A stretch of 64,000 nt of DNA from Yamadazyma tenuis (lineage: Eukaryota > Ascomycota > Pichiomycetes > Serinales > Debaryomycetaceae): the NCBI RefSeq assembly GCF_029203305.1, contig NC_089463.1, forward strand, positions 1,257,001 through 1,321,000, written 5' to 3'. This document shows positions 56,960 to 64,000 of the stretch, one piece after another. The notes below the pieces were generated by a model. It did not search any database, was not told where the DNA came from, and was given only the letters and a program-made list of their open reading frames with translations. A program made the position numbers and the translations under genes. Position 1 is the stretch's first letter; every line of letters begins with the position of its first letter.

Positions 56960-58393
56960 TCACGTGAGGCAGAGCTTGATATTTAAAGAGGAAAATATAT
57001 CCCGCCAGTCCATCCCTGGAGTCAAATCTCTGATTTTCCAGATGACCTGAATTGAACCTTTTAGCAAGGTAGCCGATGATCGCGGCCAGTTCTTCTCTAC
57101 CCTTACACAAGTGTCAAGGACTTGGTGCCGTATGAAAACATTGTAGTTACATACACTTAGTATTAAAATACACCAGGTGGGAAACAACGTTGGGCTTTCG
57201 TAATTGGTAATATTTTGAAATATTTTAAGAACTTCTTGGACATGAAACTCTGTATCAATAGTCAAATGTAAAGAGTTGAGCTGCAGCTCAAATGTGCTGG
57301 CCAAGTGGATTTTGACAGTATGAAGGTAGAGCTGGGAGCAAAAGTTTAGTTTTAGGTCTTCATGTTCTTCACGTAGTGCAAACAAGGCGTCATAGATCTC
57401 CCCAACCTGGGAAGGGTCGATGGAGTCGTCATTATTTTTTAAACGAGTGATATCACCAATTATTTGGATGAGTTTAGGTGAACACCCAAGCATATAGTCA
57501 ACTGAGTCATCTTTAAAAAATGTGTCGATAAATTTCATGGGGAAGTTGTTGGTAAAATAGAAGTATTCCAAACGGTTCAAGCTTGAAAGTAGGAGGATAT
57601 ACCGTAGGATGAAATACCTGTAGCAGAATAGAAGCACTTCAGACTGGAGTATGTCTTCATCATTCAACGTCAGGAAAATAAGACAACTTTGTTTGAGGTA
57701 GTTCACCCAGTTACTGTTTAAATCTTCGCCAATCTCTAAAGAACATAAGATTAGAATACTAGTGACAATCTCGTCGATTCTTTCCTTCCCAAAATCATCT
57801 AGGAGATTATACATCAAGTTGATAGCTTCGTTCTTATACTTGGTGGTCAATTTCAGGAAATATGTATGGGTTGGGTATCTGCGGATCAAGTCACTAGCTG
57901 ATATGGCTATTATAGATTGGAAAAGCGAAGGAGACGTTATACAGTGCGGGATGATAATAGATCGAAACCCATTCAACTGGAGGTTTCCAAACACCTTCTT
58001 TTTGCTCACAACCTCCACATAATGATCAAATAAATCACTTTCAATATTTGGGTTTAAATTTGGTGCCTCTTGAGGATGTTCTTGTTTGGGAACAGAATCA
58101 ACCTTCAACCTGTACGGCATCGTCGAGTTGTTATTGGGGTTCTGAAGTCTTGTATTCAACTTCATGTCCTCAACTGTAGTGGTCAAGAAAAATTTGGGAG
58201 GTACTGTTCGTATGGTATAGTGACGATTTGAACTCTGGTTGGTGTCGTTCCAGTACAACTTTTTGACATATTGACAGGTGATGCCCATACGCTCACAAGT
58301 TCCGCAAGTAGGCTTGACCTCATTACACTTCTTCTTCCTGTGTTTACATGATATACACCCCCCACGACTTCGTTGATTTTTGCTCTTTGTCAT
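56960..58393 (-). CDS. Zn2Cys6 fungal transcription factor
   Basis: 477-aa zinc-cluster regulator. The binuclear cluster uses Cys13, 16, 23, 30, 33 and 40 in GGCISCKHRKKKCNEVKPTC and the following loop. The linker starts KKLYWNDTNQ. The rest is a helical fungal-specific domain of the type in which a Leu-rich central part (about 190-300) has LILCSLEIGEDLNSNWVNYL. It is convergent with the ACS permease and immediately downstream of OXP1 on the same strand (155 bp). It probably controls one or more of the adjacent metabolic genes, but no target is shown by sequence. Symbol not recognised. Confidence 0.9.
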   Translation of the reverse strand: MTKSKNQRSRGGCISCKHRKKKCNEVKPTCGTCERMGITCQYVKKLYWNDTNQSSNRHYTIRTVPPKFFLTTTVEDMKLNTRLQNPNNNSTMPYRLKVDSVPKQEHPQEAPNLNPNIESDLFDHYVEVVSKKKVFGNLQLNGFRSIIIPHCITSPSLFQSIIAISASDLIRRYPTHTYFLKLTTKYKNEAINLMYNLLDDFGKERIDEIVTSILILCSLEIGEDLNSNWVNYLKQSCLIFLTLNDEDILQSEVLLFCYRYFILRYILLLSSLNRLEYFYFTNNFPMKFIDTFFKDDSVDYMLGCSPKLIQIIGDITRLKNNDDSIDPSQVGEIYDALFALREEHEDLKLNFCSQLYLHTVKIHLASTFELQLNSLHLTIDTEFHVQEVLKIFQNITNYESPTLFPTWCILILSVCNYNVFIRHQVLDTCVRVEKNWPRSSATLLKGSIQVIWKIRDLTPGMDWRDIFSSLNIKLCLT

Positions 58394-58548
58394 GATTGAG
58401 ATCCGGTGTTATCAGTTGAATTTAAAAATTTCGCACCGGAGGTCTGCAAATATATTTTCAGCCAAGTCTTATCACCAGGCTGAGAGATTAAGAGTCATCT
58501 GCTTCCAAACATATGGTAAAATATACTAAAAACCTATAGTGAACATGC

Positions 58549-61500
58549 CTATTGCGAACTGTTCATAGCTTCTCTATACTGGTAGAAACTGCCACCAGCA
58601 GTGACAACTGTTGACGGTTTCACAACCGAGGTAGACGGTTCACTTTCTTCATTTGCAACTCCATAGCCTCCACCTCCAGGAGTTGAGATCTTGATGATAT
58701 CACCTATATCGATTTCGATCTCAGCTGTTGGGCCTACGTGCTTCCAGTCGATCGTCTTTCCGTCAGCCCTAATCTTTCCAAGTCTGTTTTCTCCTCTTCC
58801 TCCTTCACCTCCACCAGCCATTCCGTATGGTCTAAAAACTCTTCTTTGAGTTAAGATCGAAGCGTGGCAAGCAGATGTGAATTGGAGCTCTCTAATCAAT
58901 CCTTCACCTCCATTCCACTTTCCGATACCAGCACTTCCTTCACGTACACGGAACTGTTTCAAGACAACAGGATACCTCTGTTCCAACACCTCAGGGTCAG
59001 TCATAAGGGTGTTAGTCATATTACACTGGGTACCACTGAATCCGTGGAAACCATTTCCTGCACCCGAACCTCCACCTATAGTTTCGACGAACCCGAAACC
59101 AGGAATCATTTCACCAGTTTCTTTATCGTATCCACCCTGACCAAAAGTAATACAGTTCATACACCCATACGAGGCTGCAACCGTTCCCAAGGCCTTCATG
59201 ATAACATCGGCAATCTTCTGAGAGGTGATTCCATTACCTCCAGAAACAGCAGCTGTTACACTAGGATTCAATACGGTACCAGGTGGAATAATCACCTCAA
59301 TTGGAGAAAGCATTCCTTCATTCAAAGGCAAGTCTCCTTCTGTGATATGACATCTCATACAGTAGGCGATACATGAAGAGGTCACAGAAGATGGGGCGTT
59401 GAAACAGTTGAAAGTTTCTTCTGCTGTACCGGTGAAATCAAACACAGCACTTCCTTTAGCTTCATCAATGGTGATTTTCAATTGTATACGGGCTCCGTCA
59501 TCCATATAGTCGACGGCAGTCAAAGGCTTACTTCCTTTCTGTTTGGCTAACTTTTTCAAGAATGATCGGACAGCTGCTTCGGTAGTATCCTTGATACTTC
59601 TCATATAGAATAAAACATACTCAGTGTCGTACTCGTTGAAAACATCACTCAATAAGTTGATACCTTTTTGGTTGGCAGCAATAGCAGCTTTCAAGTCAGA
59701 AATGTTGTCACTAAGTTTCCTGGAGGGAGAAGATCCTGGAATTTTCTTTAAGTCATCAACAAAGTATTTCTGTACTCCGGCATCATCAAACACTCCGTTT
59801 TGAACAACCTTCCAAGCCACAAACTTTGCACCTTCCAGATCAAGGCTAGTGGCAGATGAGTCCATTGAACCGGCGACTGTTCCACCAATCTCTGCATGAT
59901 GGGCTCTAGACCCCACGAAAAACCGGATTTTCCCTTCAATGAAAACTGGGGAGATAATCGTGATATCTGGTAAATGGGTTCCCATAGCCTTCGGATGGTT
60001 GGTTGCTAAGATATCACCAGGTTTCAAGTCAGATCCCCAATAATTAATCTGATACTTAACTGCGAAAGACATGGCACATAAGTGAACTGGAACTGATGGT
60101 GCATTTGCAACCAAGTTTCCGCATTCATCAAATAAGGCACAACTGAAATCGAGTCTTTCTTTGATGTTGGCACTGACGGAAATCTTTTGTAACGTCGTAC
60201 ACATAGACTCAGCAATGGACATGAATCTATGTGAAAACACAGACAATTGTACTGGATCGACAGCATCGATGGATAAGTTCTTATTGGTATCAATGGAGTT
60301 GTAGTCCAAGTCCACCACGACATGTCTGGGCAAAACAGTCAACACGGAGTTCGGATCCACAAGTAAAGTCTGGGTGGAGTCCAATACTAAGGCTGGTCCC
60401 TTAATCTGCGATCCAACTGGCAAGTCTCCTAATAAATACACTTTAGACTCTTGGAACCCCCCATTGAAGTAGACAGGAGATAAGATCTTTTCCAATCCGT
60501 CTGCGACCGGAACCTGGGTTATTTCCGCCAAATCCTTGAAAGGGGACCTTTCTTGAATTCTGTTGACAGAACCACTTCCTCTGACTCTGATGTCATTAAC
60601 GATGACTTCTTTCTTGAAGTTATTAAAAGAAAACTCTCTCTGATGAGTGTCGTAAAAGGAAGTCAAGAAGTCTTTGTCGGATTGCAAGATCATCAATTTG
60701 GAATCAGAACCTTTGTAACCCATGTTGAAAAATACTTGGTAATCAACATCCGAAATTCCTTGTTCAGCCAACTCCAAAGCAACCTTCTCTTTTAACGCAG
60801 TACATCTGTCCAATAAGTAGTCTTTAGATGACGAATTATAAACGGTCAAAGATGGTTCTTGAGCTTCGTGAACAACGTCAGATAAGGCAATACCATAGGC
60901 AGACAAGATCGAAGAATACTTATGAATGACAATTCTCTTCATTTTTAATGCTCTAGCAATAGAAGTGGCATGTTGCCCACCAGCACCACCGAAAGAAGCC
61001 AAGTTATGTTTAGTGACATCAAAACCCTTGTTTTCAGTCAATTGCCTAATTGGTTTGGCCATAGCCACATTGGCCACGTCCAAAAACCCAAGAGCAATTT
61101 CATACGGGGTCTTGGGAGTCATGTTTGGATTATCAGCGTTGATAACTTCAGCCATTTCGGTGAATCTCTTAATGACAGCCTCTTTGTCCAACGGTTGGTC
61201 TTCAGTTTCACCAAAGATCTTAGGAAAGAACTCAGGTAAGATTCTTCCACACATCAAATTAGCATCAGTAATGGTTAAGTTAGGCCCATTTTTACGGTAA
61301 CACACTGGACCTGGATGAGCACTTGCACTTTCAGGACCAACTTGGTAAAGACCGTTTCTGTAGGATAAAATGGAACTTCCCCCTGCAGCAACAGTATTGA
61401 TGTCAAGCTGAGGAGCCGCCAACTTAATCCCAGCAGTGGTGGTTTCAAAGACATGTTCGAAAGCCAACCCAGCGTATCTACTGACATCAGTAGAAGTACC

Positions 61501-62481
61501 ACCCATATCAAATCCAATAGTTGGAGTTCCATCATCAATATCAAAGCAGGTCCTAGCTTGTCCAACAACTCCACCAGCTGGTCCCGATAATAAAGACTTC
61601 AACCCCGTGAACTTTTTGTAGTCACACAAACCACCATCTGACATCATGAACTCGACCCTGGTATGTTTTTCGAATCCTTCCTCAAACCCACTAATCAAAC
61701 CCTTGATGTATTCTTGGACAATAGGCGTAAGATAAGCATCGACACATGCAGATTGGCCTCTGTTAACGGCCTTAATCATGGGCAACACCTTGTGGGACAA
61801 GGTGACATTAACAAACCCGAGTTCATTTGCTAATGCACCAATTTGTTTCTCGTGTTCTTGATAGTTGTAGCCATGGATCAACACTACGGCAACAGATACG
61901 ATTCCTTGCTGCTTCAACTCAAGCAATTGAGCCCTAGTCTTGTCCACGTTGAGAGGTTTGATAATCTTGACGACTTCTTTAGTTTCACCCAACACATAGG
62001 TTTGGCCATTGAGCAAGTCTTTCGCATCATATCCTTTAGCATCTTCGGTGAAAGCGGGTAAAGTGACTCTCTCTTCGACTTCAACAACCTTCTTGTACAA
62101 AGCCTCAGGTTTGACGATGTTGAGGGCGAACAAGTCTGGACGAGACTGGTTTCCAATATGGAGAATATCTTTAAATCCTTCAGTAGTTATTAAGGCCGTT
62201 GGTACACCTTTTCTTTCCAACAAAGCATTTGTTGCAACAGTGGTACCGAGCTTGATACTCTCAATCGTAGAAGTGTCAAGGGGAACATTCCTAGGGATTT
62301 TCACACCATGAGCATGTTCAAGTACTCTTCTTATTCCTTCAATGTTCGCGTCCTTGTAGTTGCTTGGATCCACAGATAATAACTTGAACACATAGTCTTC
62401 TTTTCCAGGGATGATAGCAAGAACATCAGTGAAGGTTCCACCTCTATCGATGGAAATGCTTATTCTGTTTTCCACTGTCAT
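58549..62481 (-). CDS. OXP1: ATP-dependent 5-oxoprolinase
   Basis: Hydrolyses 5-oxo-L-proline (pyroglutamate) to glutamate with ATP, recycling a breakdown product of glutathione. Length is 1310 aa (1286 in S. cerevisiae), fusing HyuA-like and HyuB-like halves. The HyuA half starts ISIDRGGTFTDVLAI and has LGTTVATNALLERKG, GFDMGGTSTDVSRY and ASFGGAGGQHA. The HyuB half (from about 750) has AESMCTTLQKISVSANIKERLDFSCALFD-type sequence, NHPKAMGTHLPDI, SRAHHAEIGG and the glycine-rich end STPGGGGYGVANEES. The frame is continuous, so the enzyme looks intact. Cytosolic. Bacterial hydantoinases share the fold, but the two-domain fusion and length fit OXP1. Confidence 0.94.
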   Translation of the reverse strand: MTVENRISISIDRGGTFTDVLAIIPGKEDYVFKLLSVDPSNYKDANIEGIRRVLEHAHGVKIPRNVPLDTSTIESIKLGTTVATNALLERKGVPTALITTEGFKDILHIGNQSRPDLFALNIVKPEALYKKVVEVEERVTLPAFTEDAKGYDAKDLLNGQTYVLGETKEVVKIIKPLNVDKTRAQLLELKQQGIVSVAVVLIHGYNYQEHEKQIGALANELGFVNVTLSHKVLPMIKAVNRGQSACVDAYLTPIVQEYIKGLISGFEEGFEKHTRVEFMMSDGGLCDYKKFTGLKSLLSGPAGGVVGQARTCFDIDDGTPTIGFDMGGTSTDVSRYAGLAFEHVFETTTAGIKLAAPQLDINTVAAGGSSILSYRNGLYQVGPESASAHPGPVCYRKNGPNLTITDANLMCGRILPEFFPKIFGETEDQPLDKEAVIKRFTEMAEVINADNPNMTPKTPYEIALGFLDVANVAMAKPIRQLTENKGFDVTKHNLASFGGAGGQHATSIARALKMKRIVIHKYSSILSAYGIALSDVVHEAQEPSLTVYNSSSKDYLLDRCTALKEKVALELAEQGISDVDYQVFFNMGYKGSDSKLMILQSDKDFLTSFYDTHQREFSFNNFKKEVIVNDIRVRGSGSVNRIQERSPFKDLAEITQVPVADGLEKILSPVYFNGGFQESKVYLLGDLPVGSQIKGPALVLDSTQTLLVDPNSVLTVLPRHVVVDLDYNSIDTNKNLSIDAVDPVQLSVFSHRFMSIAESMCTTLQKISVSANIKERLDFSCALFDECGNLVANAPSVPVHLCAMSFAVKYQINYWGSDLKPGDILATNHPKAMGTHLPDITIISPVFIEGKIRFFVGSRAHHAEIGGTVAGSMDSSATSLDLEGAKFVAWKVVQNGVFDDAGVQKYFVDDLKKIPGSSPSRKLSDNISDLKAAIAANQKGINLLSDVFNEYDTEYVLFYMRSIKDTTEAAVRSFLKKLAKQKGSKPLTAVDYMDDGARIQLKITIDEAKGSAVFDFTGTAEETFNCFNAPSSVTSSCIAYCMRCHITEGDLPLNEGMLSPIEVIIPPGTVLNPSVTAAVSGGNGITSQKIADVIMKALGTVAASYGCMNCITFGQGGYDKETGEMIPGFGFVETIGGGSGAGNGFHGFSGTQCNMTNTLMTDPEVLEQRYPVVLKQFRVREGSAGIGKWNGGEGLIRELQFTSACHASILTQRRVFRPYGMAGGGEGGRGENRLGKIRADGKTIDWKHVGPTAEIEIDIGDIIKISTPGGGGYGVANEESEPSTSVVKPSTVVTAGGSFYQYREAMNSSQ

Positions 62482-62765
62482 TGTTTAACAATTCAAAAAT
62501 GTCGAACTCTCCCATTCCTTTATATCAAAACTAAATTCCACCAGATTTCGAGCGGAAACCGTATGCGCCCAGTTCCTGCATCTTGCCAATCTGCCCAATT
62601 TCCTGATCAGGTCCAGCGCATGGGGTTACCAGATTTTTCGCCATCTATATGCACTCGCCATCTCACTGGCGCGGAATCATCGATACCGCCCATGGGCGCC
62701 TGAGCCTATGCCCACGGATATCGACCTTTTCTACGAGCTTCAATATCTATGTCAAATCAAGTTAT
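62482..62765. promoter_or_regulatory. OXP1 promoter / oxidase 3' region
   Basis: 284 bp, GC-rich in its distal part. It contains the 12-bp perfect palindrome CGCCCATGGGCG (62687-62698) and an overlapping CGG-N11-CCG (62672-62688), the spacing used by Gal4-type zinc-cluster proteins, about 190-215 bp upstream of the OXP1 ATG. Confidence 0.5.
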
Positions 62766-64000
62766 CTATAAGTGTGAATCGCTAGAGGGAACTCGGTCAT
62801 GATCCGAAACCCAGTCAATTTTTGAGAATTCGGTGCTTTGTGCGGCAATTCTCCAGGTGAGCTTAGTTGGGTCAAATCCTTCAAGATCTTCCCTCCACCG
62901 CCATAACGAGTCCATTTCAACCTCTAACTTGCCTTCCAACTTGTCTACAATATACTTTCCGATGTTGGGTAAAAGCTTGTAGGCATGTCCACTATCACCA
63001 GTTGCAGCGTATACCTTTGTTAAGTAGGGCACTTTGTCTATAATAAAGTGCGAATCAGAGGTATCGGCAATCCAACAGGCCTTATGGTTGATAAGTAGGC
63101 CAATTCTGGAATATAGGTAGCCAAAAGCTGTTTGGCGATGACCATGCATTCGGTAGGCATAGTGTCTTCAGGGTGCTGGTTCTTATACCTTGGTAGAGAT
63201 CTGGTTTCGTCTCTGAAGTTTGACCGCACATAATTTTGGGCACCTGAGCCTGGCAAGGCGATTTTGAGGATTCTAGTATCTTCATCGGGTGGGAAGAAAT
63301 ATCCCAAATCTGAATCAAATACAACTGGAATATCCTTATACTTTTGGTATTCTTTTTCAGTCAACTGAATATGCGTGACAAAAAGTCCAGTGGCTGATTG
63401 TTGTTGTTTGAGGTCCAATAGACTACCAGCTGAAGCACCTGAGGCAATGACAATTTGGTCAGCACTGTATCTAGAGCCATCTGCAGTAAACACTGTATCA
63501 ATTCCTCCTTCAGTCTTGATTTCAACAGCTCTACCAGCTTCTCCAAAAACAAACTCTACGCCAAGTTCTTTGGCTGCCAAATACACTGCTTTCAAGGACT
63601 TACCGGCAATACCAATACCGGTTTCAGGATTCCACTTATACTCACTCTGCTCCGACATGGTGTTGTACTTGAGAAACTTAAACTGCTTGGCCAAAGCCTT
63701 TCCCCCTTTCTTGTATTCAATTCTTTGACCACCGCCTAGAGACTGGAGATTTGCAATTCCAACTGCTTCGAATTTTTTTCTTCCTTGGTGCAGAGGAGGG
63801 GTAACCAACACTCTACCACATTCTTTGTAGACATCTTTGTACAAGGGATCATTTCTCCACAACTCCCAAGCTTCGAGGGACATTTTTGTGTACACCAATT
63901 CTGCATATTCAGTTCTAATGATCTTATTGTAGTCGCAAGCAGCAGACCAAGGAGAGGGAACTGGGTAAGCATCGATAGCCTTCACTTGGTATCCTTTTTT
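62766..64000 (-). pseudogene. FAD-dependent fructosyl-amino-acid / sarcosine-oxidase-family enzyme, frameshifted, 5' end off window
   Basis: Flavin amine oxidase of the MSOX/amadoriase family, which oxidises N-substituted amino acids (fructosyl-amino acids, sarcosine, saccharopine-like). The frame is open at the right edge; the N-terminal Gly-rich FAD motif is outside. Visible segments are YQVKAIDAYPVPSPWSA, YTKMSLEAWELWRNDPLY and DQIVIASGASAGSLL. The frame ends 15 codons after STIR (stop at 63038-63040), while the rest of the protein (CWIADTSDSHFIID, ATGDSGHAYKLLPNIGKYI) continues in another frame to 62766. Relatives have exactly one residue between Arg and CW, but only two bases are present here (about 63078-63079), so one base is missing. 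Either an inactivating mutation or a sequence error. Combined length (about 410 plus a missing start) fits the family. Confidence 0.75.

Noticed and set aside
63072..63090. Programmed ribosomal frameshift in the amine oxidase gene
   Set aside because: The bases around the shift do not form an X-XXY-YYZ slippery site and no downstream pseudoknot is evident; mutation or sequence error is simpler.
1..64000. Mobile elements, LTRs, CRISPR arrays, rRNA or tRNA genes
   Set aside because: No reverse transcriptase/integrase-like frame, long terminal repeats, spaced direct repeats or RNA-gene signatures were found by eye on either strand.

Overview
This is nuclear DNA from a budding yeast (Saccharomycotina), most likely of the CTG-Ser clade (Debaryomyces/Candida relatives). 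Genes are dense, nearly intron-free and on both strands. The two introns visible have GTATGT/GTACGT donors and (T)ACTAAC branch points. LHS1 ends in HDEL. TTG is the usual Leu codon and CTG is rare, and several CTG codons fall where orthologues carry polar residues. No tRNA, rRNA, transposon, CRISPR or prophage-like element was recognised.

Region 1 (1-48.3 kb) is conserved housekeeping sequence. In order it holds: SEC6 (5' end off the window), YJU2, RPS24 (spliced), a mitochondrial aldehyde dehydrogenase, RRN7, a probable OKP1/CENP-Q, TDA2, PDR16, SER2, ABZ2, RRP7, a Nmd5-type karyopherin, UFD1, HPT1, LHS1, MUD2, BUB2, YOS1, NCB2, an Imo32/Eat1-type hydrolase, UTP5, SMP3, RPT3, SHE9, a bacterial-type PI-PLC, a Vps73/YBR241C-type transporter, LIG4, a Caf120/Skg3-type PH protein, RNR2 and TSR3. 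Many genes are packed tail to tail (14-75 bp) or head to head (54-103 bp). A CGCG core lies 20-75 bp upstream of many of the start codons.

Region 2 (48.4-51.2 kb, with its regulator to 53.3 kb) looks like a small catabolic unit. An anion:cation-symporter (ACS) family permease and a spliced fumarylacetoacetate-hydrolase-fold enzyme diverge from a 314-bp promoter that carries six same-strand copies of CCCCAGT(G). The next gene, 2 bp from the hydrolase stop codon, encodes a two-finger C2H2 regulator. The recognition code for its fingers predicts CTGGGG, the complement of CCCCAG.

Region 3 (53.4-64.0 kb) is accessory metabolism: a TauD-type dioxygenase with two AAACTGTGG (Met31/Met32-type) elements just upstream, a divergent ACS permease, a Zn2Cys6 regulator, a 5-oxoprolinase and an FAD-dependent amine/fructosyl-amino-acid oxidase. 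The oxidase runs off the right edge and has a one-base frameshift next to its expected flavin cysteine. Together these suggest scavenging of sulfur and nitrogen from organic compounds; this is inference from gene families and motifs.

Coordinates use the first credible ATG. Several open frames extend upstream only through TTG or GTG codons and were trimmed.
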